Assembly: GCF_026151205.1 (NCBI RefSeq)
Contig: NC_087072.1
Location: 24,641,799-24,705,798, forward strand
Reading direction: 5' to 3'
DNA from: Bolinopsis microptera
Taxonomy: Eukaryota; Ctenophora; Tentaculata; Lobata; Bolinopsidae
Length of the DNA stretch: 64,000 nucleotides
Position 1 is the stretch's first letter. Each line of letters begins with the position of its first letter. Below the pieces are notes generated by a model. It searched no databases and had not been told where the DNA came from. It saw only the letters and a list, made by a program, of their open reading frames with translations. A program made the translations under genes and the position numbers. Below are positions 1 to 11,572 of this stretch, one piece after another.

Positions 1-2653
1 GCTCACCGCTCTACTGCAGAAAACAAATAAGTACAGTATTATAGTTGTAAGTTTCAAAATTTGAACTGTCGAATCAAAATCATAACCGAAATAGGACGAA
101 CGATGATAAACGTACTTGGCTTTCAAAACTTGATGAGAAGCCCGGTAGGCCTGTTGTTCTTCGGCTTTAACTAAACCAGCAGTGGCGGCCTGTTTGTTGA
201 GTGTAATAAAATCTTTCTGAAAAAACCCTCAATATTATTGTTACAGCCGGCTGTTACACAGCCATGAATTAAGTAAAAATCTTTGAAGTTCCTAAACTTA
301 ACTGTAACAATACGCAACGATAAACAGTTCAAGTTCTAAGATCTGTGATACCCACATTTGTGCTCGGAGACCGATTTGTCTTTGGTAATGAAAGCCACTA
401 AATTTTATGTTGGCGATAAAGCACTGGCTCTAACTCGAAGTTAGAGCAGGCACTTAGTAATAAATAATGAATTTCATCAGAATCAGTTTGATCAAAGCCC
501 GAACATTATGTGTCTCACCACAAATCCGTTTTTATTGTAAGGTTTTACAACAGCAATGTTGAAATGGTTCAGTGCTGCTGGAACACCACCGTCGATAAAG
601 TTGTAGCATTGTCCAAACGTCTGAAATTTCAATAATCTTTACTTTGCATTGTCAAAATTAAATCAGATTATGGTTCAGTAAAATTATGGCATGGTAACAA
701 TTTTAATTCAATCAGATATTATTCCTTTTTTGCAGGCCACGAGAATCAAAAAATTTTCCCTGATTTTGGACACTGATTCCACACAGTTTTACACCAAATA
801 TGTCTGTGTTTAGTGCTTACCCCGTTTGCGTTGTAGGGTGCGGTGTAGCAGCGAGTTAGGGGCCTTCCCAGAGGTGGTTTTACCAGAAGAGGGTTCATTT
901 CGTTCCTCGGCTCCCCCAACACTACTTGGTCGCTCAGTAACGCCGACATGTTTCTGGTTTCACTTTTATCGCATTCAACCCGTTCTAGACAGTGATGATA
1001 GACGAATATTATAAAAAGAATTGAAATATGCATTTCTTCGGTAAAGATAAGCTTATTTAAGTATTTATAAAATTAGAACAAGCTATTGTTTCATAATCGA
1101 CAGAATTCGATGCCACAAAAGATAATCCAACTTTATCAATGCTTAATCTACCAATACCATCTGCACCAACTTAAATTTTCATAGTGCCGTCCTAAAAGTT
1201 CTGTATAGACATTGAAGCCGCATTATTTCATCAGTTCTTAGACACAGTTCTTAGAAATCCAATATAAACAGAAGCAATGGAAATTAACTTGCGACAATAG
1301 TCAGCATATTAAATGTGCTGAAAATACGATCGATCACTCAGCCAAGTACAAATAGCAGCTTATATTGAACAAGCAACCAGTAGAGCAGTAGTAAGATAAA
1401 GGCACATCACTGCATGTATAACTTGTACAGTACAACTTAGCTATCACAAGCATTCATTGGAGCTGATGAACTTCCATACGGTTTCAGAGGACTCCCATCA
1501 TGCACTACAGCAAAAACAATCCGGGGATTGGATCCTGGTTTTGACCACATTACTAGCGTTATTATATGGCTATTAAAGTGGATCACAAGGTTTAAGTGTG
1601 TGAAGTGTATTACCATGCCGATTGCAACTTTATAATCAAGTTTCTCAGCAGAAAATCTAATATCCTGGCCCAGTGTGGAAATATGATCCGTATTTGCGTC
1701 ATAAAGGTTGCTTAGTTCCACGAAATAACCTTAGTACTTTCGTCTCGATTGAAGGCACCGAAAGACTGAAGCATTCAGCAAGACTTCATTGCGAGATTTC
1801 AAGACACAGACTTGTGGGACTCGAGTCCCATCATTATATACACAAGGATCAGCACAAACAAACACTGGACTTTAATACAGAAATTAAAACATTAAACTAA
1901 AGTGATCATAAGCCTAAAGCCTCGGTATTCAGCATAATATGCCCACAACACAATTCCGTTGCCAAGACACCATGTAAGGAATATATTTTAATCTTACCTG
2001 CCGTAAAGAGGTGATTGTGATCTGCTGCAGTTGGAGTATGATCGTTGTTTGATATCAGAATATCTCTTGAAAAGCTGCTAAAATCGTAAAAGATGGTCCA
2101 CAAAACTGCTGTAAAATCATTAGAATTACCTTGATAAAGTTAACGTCGCGCTATCCGCGCGAGCATAACCTGCACGTGCAACAAAGCGCGTTATCATGGA
2201 AACGGCGAAATCAGGCGCGGATTGCAATGGTCAAGAATTGCGTTCAGGATTGAGTAGCCGTTTTTAGCCTGGCATTTCCAATTCCATATTATTATTAGGC
2301 CGATCGGGCAATCGCCGATGTAATGGTTGTAACTTGAAACTTATAGGTATAGATACTATTAGAGTATTAGTGTGAACTGTGAATGTGTGATTCGCGATTC
2401 GCATAATTCATATAGTTTAAGTTTGATTTAAAACTTTAAACTTGTGAGACTGAGACCTAGGCAACTGCAGAGGCGTCCCAACTAATAGTATTTAGTTTTA
2501 ACTGATCATAATCATAATTTTGAACATCGGTTTTCATTGAGCAGTCAGCATGGTATGTGTACTGCCTTACTGCAGCACACGCGAATATTATATAAGTCGG
2601 TAAGTTGTAACATTCTTACTCCAAGACCACAAAATGATTTTCAATCTCTGCAA
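1..2653. other. No recognised gene; unique-looking AT-rich DNA
   Basis: I see no conserved domain or convincing exon set on either strand. Open stretches near 0.75-1.03 kb and 1.44-1.72 kb (minus) are short and resemble no family I know. The 1.44-1.72 kb frame is moderately hydrophobic and could be an isolated exon, but nothing nearby supports it. A short GC-richer patch lies at about 2.15-2.22 kb. Confidence 0.4.
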
Positions 2654-3084
2654 TCACAATGCTGGCAAGCATAACCGTTGCCCTTATATTCACAACACAA
2701 TTTAACCCCTATACTATTATATCCCCTTTATTGTTTTCCAGGCATTAAGACTCATCGAAAGTAGTTCAGCAGGCATATTTAAGTTCAAAACATTCTAATT
2801 CAATGTTAAAGATGACAGGAATAAGAAATAGTTATGTGGAGGTTTTTAAGAAATTTGCGCAAAATACGCGCCAGCATGTTATACGAAATTAGGTAAAAAA
2901 CCCAAAATCGCCATATTCAGGTGCCTTAAAAACCATGTTAAAATTGAGTCAGAGATCTGAAACGTTGCAGGGCGTCTAGACCTTGTCCAAATCGACTGTA
3001 AAAAAATTTCATGTTTCAGGAGTATCGGGAAGTGGGTTTTCTGGAACCCCTGTTTTACAACAGATTGTCGTGAAGACTGAAGTA

Positions 3085-3601
3085 CCTTATCGGACCTTAT
3101 TTGGACGGACATTACTTGAACGCTGGAGGCCCTAGCGTTCATCTTAATGTCCGTTCAAATAAAGTCCGTTCAATTAGTGTCCGTCCAAGTTAAAGTCCGT
3201 TGAAATTTTTCAACCACTTCACGCCGAATGGCTGGTAAAAGTTAACACTGAAATACAGGACCGGGGTAGTTTGATAAAAAAGGTTTCCATAAAGCTAGAA
3301 ATCACTGATGCTTTAAGCATGGACTATTTCATGCACGAAAACCCATTTGATGAAGAGGATATGTGATATTAGAAATTGATCATATACACATATTTTAACA
3401 TTTTTACTGCTTAATGACTGCTTTTCTTACTTACTGTATAAAAATGGATTTAAAAATCATTTGCTGAAATTAAAAAAACGTCAAAAAATTGAAAAAAATT
3501 CGGATTTTTGATGGTTTTGAATGCCTTCGAACGTTCGTATTAATGTCCGTTCATAATTATGTCCGTTCATGTAATGTCCGTCCAAATAAGGTCCGATAAG
3601 G
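3085..3601. mobile_element. MITE with ~38-bp terminal inverted repeats and TA target duplication
   Basis: The ends are inverted copies of CCTTATCGGACCTTATTTGG and continue as inverted repeats for about 38 bp. TA dinucleotides flank both sides (3083-3084 and 3602-3603), as in Tc1/mariner-type insertion. The inside is full of the word GTCCGT in varied spacing. It interrupts element R1 copy 1 at a point where copy 2 (near 6.40 kb) is uninterrupted, so it inserted after R1. No transposase is encoded. Confidence 0.8.
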
Positions 3602-4630
3602 TATATCTATCTATGTATAGACGCTTTGGCAGTCAATTGGCAGTCAATTGTAGCCTAGATTCAAGTGTCCGTAGATTCAAAAGTATAAAAGATACAGTCA
3701 TTTCGAACCACAGGTCTTGAAGATAATCGTTTACACTCCAGTTTCCATTATATTGAAAAATAATTTAACGTCATCATCATCACTTGATGACGTCATCAAG
3801 TTAAGTGTTTTTTAAACTTGATTTTTGACAAAATAACAACTTTTCAAATCGATTTTACACCATTAAAAAGTAATTTTATTCAAAATCTGAGGACATTTTT
3901 ACCTTAAATAATTGTTCAAGCATTCTGAAAATCTACCGGAAAAGTTTCCTACCTTACTCCTTCATAAAGATATTCGCTATTGAAGTTAGTGGTTTTTTGA
4001 AGAATAATTTTATAAAAACACAAAAGTTGTGAATTAGTATTCTCTGGTGTTGGACCATCCCTTGGGTTGTGGAGCTCAATTTTGCTTCTTATAGCTCTAA
4101 ATTGTGTTATAGGCTAGTTTTAAAGTTGAAAATCGAAAAGTTGCACACGTGGGGACACGCCCAAATTGATTTAAAATAGCTTATATCACTAAAAATTGTT
4201 ATTTTCACGATTTTTATCAACTTTGGAGTCCCGCTGTGATCCAAGTTCTTTTTGAAATCTTCTGAAACTTTGCATGCTTATCTAATTATATATCAAATAA
4301 CACTATGCAAAAATTTACGGTGATTCAATATTGTATGCGCACGCAATGACCGCTCAAAGTTTGCACGTGCGAAAGGTGAGAATTTTGCTCATTCGTGATT
4401 TCGAATATATTCTGCTTTCCCACGATATTTAAATGGCATTATATATGAATTAAATGCCAACTTGAATGAGTAAAAAGTGCCATATTCAGTCAGTTATCGA
4501 CAGATATACCTACCTGAACACAAGGAAATGTTTTCAAAGGTAAAATTTCGAAATCGTTGAAATTACCTCCTTATTAATGAAGTTTTGACTGTGTAAATTA
4601 TCCTGACATTATAATCAAAAAGAGACGATA

Positions 4631-4957
4631 TTTGACCAAAACCCATAATCATGGGTAGAGTGAACCGCTGCCAGTGTCTCTCTTTTCCAAACAAAAGGAA
4701 ATGATATTAATTTGAGGAACCGTCCGCAAATGCAAATTGATACCGAGAATGAAATCGGTCGCTCGCTTTTCCCATTCATTCACGGCTTAGGAATTGTAAT
4801 AAAGCTTATTGAATGGGAAAAGCGAGCGACCGATTTCATTCTCGGTATCAATTTGCATTTGCGGACGGTTCCTCAAATTAATATCATTTCCTTTTGTGTG
4901 GAAAAGAGAGACACTGGCAGCGGTTCACTCTACCCATGATTATGGGTTTTGGTCAAA
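4631..4957. repeat. Long hairpin at the end of R1 copy 1
   Basis: Two ~146-150-bp arms are almost perfect inverted copies around a loop of about 25 bp near 4.79 kb. The outer ends read TTTGACCAAAACCCATAATC and its complement. Because the arms pair, both strands show similar small ORFs; these are artefacts of the palindrome. Confidence 0.9.
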
Positions 4958-5500
4958 TTATATAATGGATTTTGGTGTCCTTCTAATTTTGACGATGCGT
5001 TACCACAGGAACTGATTACTGTGATTTTCCAAGCTCGGTTAAATGTTTGAAGATTCGGTGGAGAGGGAGGCTATTAGCTATATAAGCGGCGCGGCGACCA
5101 ATATTTTAAGTACAGTAGAATTTACATTTTTATATAGTACCTATAGAGTCAAGACACAGCTGTTCGTGCTTTTGAATTTTCATGAGCTATTGTATAGCGC
5201 TTAGCAGACTATCAGTATCACAGCAAGACACGTAGTTTAGGATTTTAATTTTATACCAAAACGAGGAATGTAAACGCATAAATTTGGATACGCGGTCCTC
5301 ATTAATCATGCACCAGAAGCTAACAAAGACCAGTTCTTTTGTAAACCAGTTTCAAAACCATCTGTACCATAAACCTTGTGTTGAATGTGCCTGGGCAGAT
5401 TACACCGCAGCTATAGTTATACAGCAAAGAGATTATTGTCTACTGGGGAGATTATTGAATATTTTAAAACTTGACTATATAAGTGAACTACTCGATTCCT
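4958..5500. other. Spacer between R1 copies; no recognised gene
   Basis: AT-rich DNA. A plus-strand open frame at 5284-5574 (about 96 codons) has no recognisable domain, and its last dozen codons run into repeat DNA shared with the MITE at 3085-3601. I would not call it a gene. Confidence 0.35.
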
Positions 5501-5657
5501 TAAATTATGATTGCTTACTGATATCCAAAGATATCAAAAAATTCGGATTTTTGATGGTTTTGAATGCCTTCTGATCTAGTGTTCATATTAATGTCCGTTC
5601 ATAATTATGTCTGTTCATTTAATGTCCGTCCAAATAAGGTCCGACAACTCGACAAGG
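5500..5657. mobile_element. Partial second copy of the GTCCGT MITE
   Basis: The right end of the MITE is recognisable: the run from ATTCGGATTTTTGATGG through TAATGTCCGTCCAAATAAGG matches the end of the copy at 3085-3601. The left end and its inverted repeat are missing, and the terminal bases are altered by a short insertion (GACAACTCGACAAGG). Confidence 0.7.
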
Positions 5658-5971
5658 TATCCGTATATTATCCTGTTTAATTCTTGTTTAATTCCTGTGA
5701 CAGCCAGACCTGTGGTTGGTTTTTGCGACCGCAGGGTGACTGCTAGCATGGAAGCATGGAGTGCTCATTGGCGAGACGGCGTGTCACGTGGTGCAAGCAA
5801 ATGCGTTGTGCCGTCACGCAGTTTGGCGTGACAAGTTTTGAGAGTATACCCAGAGTGCCGGAAGTGGAGAGCTCACTTCATTGTTGCCCCTTAATCGTTT
5901 TAAGGGATTCGAATTCTTTGCCTACCTCTGGGGTATGGCAGTCCTCTGGGAGGATGCCGGTGGAATCAAGA

Positions 5972-7747
5972 TCACAATGCTGGCAAGCATTACCGTCGCC
6001 CTTATATTCACAATACTATTTACCCCCTATACTATTATATCCCCTTTATTGTTTTCCATGCATTAAGACTTTTTCGAAAGTAGTTCAGCAGGTACATTTA
6101 AGTTCAAAACATTCTAATTCAATGTTAAAGATGACAGGAATAAGAAATAGTTATATGGAGGTTTTTAAGAAATTTGCGCAAAATACGCGCCAGCATGTTA
6201 TACGAAATTAGGTAAAAAACCCAAAATCGCCATATTCAGGTGCCTTAAAAACCATGTTAAAATTGAGTTAGAGATCTGAAACTTTGCAGGGCGTCTAGAC
6301 CTTGCCCAAGTCGACAGTAAAAAAAATTTCATGTTTCAGGAGTATCGGGAAGTGGGTTTTCTGGAACCCCTGTTTTACAACAGATTGTCGTGAAGATATA
6401 TAATAATAATATGTATAGACGCTTTTTGCAGTCAATTGTAGCCTACATTTAAGTGTCCGTAGATTCAAAAGTATAAAAGATACAGTCATTTCGAACCACA
6501 GGTTTTAAAGATAATCGTTTATACTTTACTTTACTTTATATTGAAAAATAATTTATCATCATCATCATCACTTGATGACGTCATCAATTTAAGTGTTTTT
6601 AAAACTTGATTTTTGACAAAACAACAACTTTTCAAATCGATTTTACACCATTAAAGAGTAATTTTATTCAAAATCTGAGGACATTTTTACCTTAGATAAT
6701 TGTTCAAGCATTCTAAAAGTCTACCGGAAAAGTTTCCTACCTTACTCCTTCATAAAGATATTTGCTATTGAAGTTAGTGCTTTTTTGAAGAATAATTTTA
6801 TAAAAACACAAAAGTTGTGAATTAGTATTCTCTGGTGTTGGGCTATCCCTTGGGTTGTGGAGCTCAATTTTGCTTCTTAAAGGTGTAAATTGTGTTATAG
6901 GCTAGTTTTAAAGTTAAAAATCGAAAAGTTGCACACGTGGGGACACGCCCAAATTGATTTAAAATAGCTAAAATCACTAAAAATTTTGATTTTCACGATT
7001 TTTATCAACTTTGGAGTCCCGTTGTGATCCAAGTTCTTTTTGAAATCTTCTGAAACTTTGCATGCTTATCAAACTATATATTAAATACCACTATGCAAAA
7101 ATTTACGGTGATTCAATATTGTATGCGCACGCAACGTCCGCTCAAAGTTTGCACGTGCGAAAGGTGAGAATTTTGCTCATTCGTGATTTCGAATATATTC
7201 TGCTTTCCACAATATTTAAATGGCATTATATATGAATTTAATGCCAACTTGAATGAGTAAAAAGTGCCATATTCAGTCGGTTATCGACAGATATACCTAA
7301 CTAAACACAAGGAAACGTTTTCAAAGACAGAATTTCGAAATCGTCGAAATTACCTCCTTGTTAATGAAGTTTCGACTAGCTGTGTAAATTATCCTGACAT
7401 TATAATCAAAAAGAGATGATATTTGACCAAAACCCATAATCATGGGTAGAGTGTACCGCTGCCAGTGTCTCTCTTTTCCAAACAAAAGGAAATGATATTA
7501 ATTTGAGGAACAGTCCGCTAATGCAAATTGATACCGAGAATGAAATCGGTCGCTCGCTTTTTCCATTCGATCACGGCTCACGAATTGTAATAAAGCTTAT
7601 TGATTTGAAAAAGCGAGCGACCGATTTCATTCTCGGTATCAATTTGCATTTGCGGACTGTTCCTCACATTAATATCATTTCCTTTTGTTTGGAAAAGAGA
7701 GACACTGGCAGCGGTACACTCTACCCATGATTATGGGTTTTGGTCAA
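5972..7747 (+). mobile_element. Hairpin-ended interspersed element R1, copy 2
   Basis: About 1.78 kb, direct orientation to copy 1 and highly similar over its whole length, including the TCACAATGCTGGCAAGC start, a CACTTGATGACGTCATCAA block, and the terminal hairpin (7422-7747). It lacks the MITE found in copy 1 and shows the uninterrupted site near 6.40 kb. Confidence 0.8.
7422..7747. repeat. Long hairpin at the end of R1 copy 2
   Basis: Inverted arms of about 146 bp around a ~30-bp loop, with the same outer sequence (TTTGACCAAAACCCATAATC) as copy 1. The arms have diverged slightly more from one another than in copy 1. Confidence 0.88.
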
Positions 7748-8463
7748 ATGTGTAATCAAGGATGATGGTAAGTGTTGAGGGATGTGTCATAGATTCGAAC
7801 GCTTAAGTGTGGAAGAGAGAGGCGAAATAGGACGACGTTTGAGTAGTCGCTATGTTACACCGGTCTGGTCCAACTCCTCTGGCACCATTAAGCGTTTAGT
7901 GTGGTTTGCAAAGTTGACGATGGTGGAGATATGTTAGTTGTCGAATATGTCATTGACAGAGTAGTCCCGGAAATATTGACCTCTCATTTGGGCAATAGCC
8001 AGGCACTGTCCGTTACGTTCACTTTGTATTACTTATCTATTTAATTATTTCTCCATATCAATTTACTCGTTTCATTTCTACCATACGGTACGCCCTGCCG
8101 TTTGTGTTACGTGACGAGAGCTTTGACTAGCATACACTAAACCCCAAGAAACTTGGATTTCTATAACAGCTTGTAATATGTCGCAGCGAATGGTAAAGAC
8201 CCGTCAGTGTGAGATTATCTTACTGTGAAATAATGAAAGGAGTCAAAGCAGGTACTCAGACCAATGGCATAACGATGCTTTATTCATGGGCATTGCATGT
8301 GAAGAGTGTTCCTGCTCTATTGTGGCAAGCAAACTCCAGATCCCCACCAACAAAGGATTAAAACAAAGGCCATTAGAAAAGCCATGGATCATACTCTAGG
8401 CGAGAGCGGCTTTGGTTTACTTCTAGAACACACTCTACAACCAAGTTGAGCACAGTGGTTTTT
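7748..8463. other. Unannotated AT-rich DNA
   Basis: Nothing recognised on either strand; no long open frame, no strong tandem repeat. Confidence 0.4.
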
Positions 8464-8755
8464 GGCGACGGGCCACATGGCGTGGGTCAAAAGGCACATT
8501 GTGTTTAGAGCTCCCGCCAAGTGGCCGTCCTCTAAACACACTGTGCCACTTGGCGTGGATTTAGCAAGGGGAATAAAGGCACGGATTTTTAGCAAGGATT
8601 TTAAAATTCCGTGCCTCTAATATTCTCCGAGAGTTTCCACGCCAACTGGCGGGAGCTTTAAACACACTACGCGCCTCGTTGTGTGAATCCGGTGACTAGT
8701 GGCGGGAGCTCTAAACACACTGGGCCTTTTGACCCACGCCATGTGGCCCGTCGCC
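8464..8755. mobile_element. Foldback/MITE-like element with ~59-bp inverted ends
   Basis: The left arm (8464-8522, GGCGACGGGCCACATGGCGT onward) is the inverted complement of the right arm (about 8698-8755). Inside are further partial copies of the words GGCGGGAGCTCTAAACACAC and its complement, so the element is a nest of inverted sub-repeats. It is GC-richer than its surroundings. No coding capacity or clear target duplication was found. Confidence 0.7.
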
Positions 8756-9185
8756 GCATGGCGTAGTGTGGACAGACCCTAAGGCTTTTAGGTGTTCCTT
8801 AGCCTTAGGCTTAAGTGTCCTACCGCGGATCTTTCACTTTCTCAAAGTATGTAGTTCTTTAAGCTTTGGTTTCTAAAGCTCTTCGAGATCAAAGTTAAAA
8901 AACTAGCAGGTTAAAGTTATAAATATACAATCAACTTGTAAGTACTTGTAGTTAATTACCAAAAAACAAATGATAGATATCAGTTGTTTTTTAAATATTT
9001 ATAACTGGAGAACGATCGAAGAAGCTTTACATTATTTATAAAAAGTTGTTTCCCAGGTCTGGAATTGTCACATAAAGGTATTAAATGCAATTTCACGAGC
9101 AAGAAAATTGAGTTATTATTAATTCAACTTTATTATTAAGAATCCAGGATCATTGCCAATCAAATACTTACGCTTTTTATAAAAC

Positions 9186-9395
9186 TTACTGGGCGGCGCT
9201 CAGCTTGTAGCGCGATGCGTTACTGTGCCGCGCCGCGCACTTAATAAGGCTTCTCACAGCGACACTGGCTAGATCGGCGAAATGCGCTACTGTGCCGCGC
9301 CGAGCTGCCATGAATTGACATCGTCAATTAAGCGCTCAGCCTGTCATTCCGCCGAATCTTTATTTATGTTTATGAACATAATAGCCTGGGGTCCT
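9186..9395 (+). repeat. Interspersed repeat R3, copy in left arm
   Basis: GC-rich words GCGCTACTGTGCCGCGCCG and GCGCTCAGCCTGTCATTCCG, followed by TATGAACATAATAGCCTGGG. Related pieces occur at 17995-18045, 30957-31012 and (inverted) 61650-61790. Class unknown; non-coding. Confidence 0.6.
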
Positions 9396-10039
9396 CAGGT
9401 AATTAAAAACTAACTGCAACTTTTACCATTTACATCTTCTATGTCTTTAAAATAACTAGCTATTTGTTGTTTGACTACATATCATGACAATATACTATTC
9501 TACTAGTACTAGTACTATCTAGTCGCCTTTGGATCGTGCGCGCGTACTATAATAATAAAGTGCACGGCACGAATGTGTTTTCGATACGAATGTTTCTCCA
9601 ACGTGATTCGTACGTGCAGTCACTTTTGCATTTTGGTCAAATTAGCTATGAGTACTGCACTTTCTTCTGTGATTTTGTTTTTTTATCCGCCAAACTAGGT
9701 ATAAATATAATGTTTTAATTTCTACAGGTTCAGCTGAACACCTACCCCTATTTACCCCTTATTGCGGAGTAGGGATTCTCACGACGTGCTAAGCATTAGA
9801 AGAATATATCAATTAACAACTGCCACTCCTCAATCCTCATCAGTTATAAAATAGTCAGACAGTGGGTGCATCTGAAAAAATGTCACTTTACGATCATGAC
9901 AGTGAACTAACTTCGAAATCATTTGCTTGATCGTAAAAATTGTTTAAGTTTGAAATTTTGCTTTGCCGTCAAAACTTAGCAAAACTGTTAAAAAGTGAAA
10001 AATCTGATTGAAAAATGAATACTCAACATATTTAATTGT

Positions 10040-10275
10040 TCTGTTAGGACGCCATTACCATGAAAGAAATGTGCCGTTTACGATGGAGTCCCAACAGTAC
10101 AGCTTTACATCTATGGAGACATGACAAGGATTCTGATCTTCATCATTACCGTTATTATATATGGTCGTTTTGTTCATGGAAAGTGTCGCAGATGATTATC
10201 ATGGTAAGATTTGATAGCAGTTTGATACCACACGATCTAGAATCCTACCCTCTTCATCTCAAGACAGTGTAGAAT
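10040..10275 (+). pseudogene. Truncated exon 1-exon 2 chimera of the LDLa receptor (left arm)
   Basis: The stretch copies the receptor's 5' flank and signal-peptide exon (compare 11.56-11.65 kb), then jumps within the donor intron straight to the part of exon 2 encoding PHDLESYPLHLKTV, and ends. The signal-peptide reading frame is shifted by extra bases near GTTATTATATATGG. It lies about 1.3 kb upstream of the real exon 1. An inverted counterpart lies at about 30.05-30.28 kb, so the fragment predates the inverted duplication. Confidence 0.75.
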
Positions 10276-10486
10276 GCAAAACAAAAATGTGTCTTCGATA
10301 CGAATGAATTAGCCTAGGTTATATTTTAATTTCTACCCGTCCAGCTGAAAGCGTAACCCTATTGTGAAGTAGGGATTCTCACGACGTGTTAATCTTTATA
10401 AGAATAGATCAATTAACAACTGCACTGTATCATATTTAGATACTTCTTGACTCATCATATTCATACTTGACTTACTTGACTTAAGC

Positions 10487-11367
10487 CTAAGGCGGGTAGT
10501 GTTCCCGAGATCCATTGACAACAATTCTCCACAGCTTTCTGTCCTCCATCAGTCTAGCTATCTCATCTACTGACTTCAGCCCAGTATCTGCTTTTAGGTT
10601 ATCTAGTAGTGTTAAGTAAGGTCGCCCCCTGTTAGTATGCCCATGACTCGGCTTCCAGAGGATCAGTTTGTTCAGTGTCAGCTCCGGATGTCGATGAGCA
10701 TGACCTGAAAGTCTGAGCCTTCGTTGGGTTATCTCGGAGCCGACTTTGAGAAGTTCACCGTACAGGCTGTGGTTGCTGACATGGTCTTGATATTGATTGA
10801 TGTTAAGGGCCATTCTTAACATTCGCGTATAGCAACCATCAACCATCTTCTCTAGTCTTTTCGTCATAGTCCAAGTCTCGGAACCGTAAAAAAGCACCGA
10901 CTCGACGAGTGCTGTAAACACTCTGATCTTGATAGACTTCCTAAGCTTAGAATTCCAAAGTTTTTTGAGTGTGTGGCATGCTCCCCATGCTCTTCTTTTC
11001 CAAACCCTGATATCACTCTCACTGTCTCTGATTCTAGAACCCAGGTAAGTGAAGTCATCCACATGCTCTATTGTGCTGTTACCCACGGACTTGATGGTAT
11101 CAGGATGCTCCATGTTCTGAGTAAATGTAATGGATTTGGCTTTCCCTTCATTCATTCTAAGTCCCACTGTAGCAGCAACTCTTTAGGTCTTTCTACCTCT
11201 TGCATCAGCGACTCAGCCTCCTTTATATTATTATAGTATCCGCTATCAGAATTCAGAGGAATGTCATCCGCAAAACCAGTGTCCGATATCTTCTCCGCCT
11301 TGACTCTCCTTATCCAATAAACTTCGAAATCATTTGCTCGATCGTAAATATTTTTTAAGTTTGACAT
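10487..11367 (-). mobile_element. LINE reverse-transcriptase C-terminal fragment (left arm)
   Basis: The minus-strand reading carries the C-terminal part of a non-LTR reverse transcriptase: a YLGSRI segment, a WKRRAWGACHTLKKLWN segment, then LFYGSETWTM and RMLRMALNI, typical of the thumb/connection region of RTE-like and related LINEs. The catalytic palm box FADD is partly preserved at the upstream end (TGFADDIPL), in a second frame. The fragment is 5'-truncated and broken by at least one frameshift. It sits between the truncated chimera and receptor exon 1 and has a longer counterpart at 26.56-27.71 kb. Confidence 0.85.
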
Positions 11368-11572
11368 TTTGCTTTGCCGTCAAAACTTTCTATTCAGTTT
11401 TGGTACCAAAACTGTTAAAATGTGAAAATTATGATTGAAAAATGATTACTTAACATATTTTATTATTTTACTAGGATGCCATTACCATAAATAAAAAGAA
11501 ATCGAGAGTGCCGTTTATCTTGGACTGAATAACGATGGGGTTCTAACAGTACAGCTTTACAGCTATTCTGGA

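Larger units (their letters stand above)
2654..4957 (+). mobile_element. Hairpin-ended interspersed element R1, copy 1 (with nested MITE)
   Basis: This is the first of three related copies (others at 5972-7747 and 27777-29903). It starts at TCACAATGCTGGCAAGC, runs through about 1.45 kb of non-coding AT-rich DNA with a block of CCCTATACTATTATAT-like repeats near the start, and ends in a long hairpin (4631-4957). Without the nested MITE at 3085-3601 it is about 1.79 kb, close to copy 2. No long ORF is present, so it would be non-autonomous. The terminal hairpin and lack of terminal inverted repeats recall Helitron/Helentron-type elements, but no CTRR end is visible, so the class is unknown. Confidence 0.8.

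Noticed and set aside
746-1033. Overlapping 95- and 62-codon frames on opposite strands
   Set aside because: No domain, no splice context, composition like the surrounding non-coding DNA.
4712-5015. Small plus-strand ORFs repeated at 4.7 and 7.5 kb
   Set aside because: They read through the arms of the R1 hairpin, so recurrence reflects the repeat and not conserved coding.
5756-6211. 151-codon plus-strand frame
   Set aside because: Its second half lies within R1 copy 2 and the first half shows no recognisable domain.
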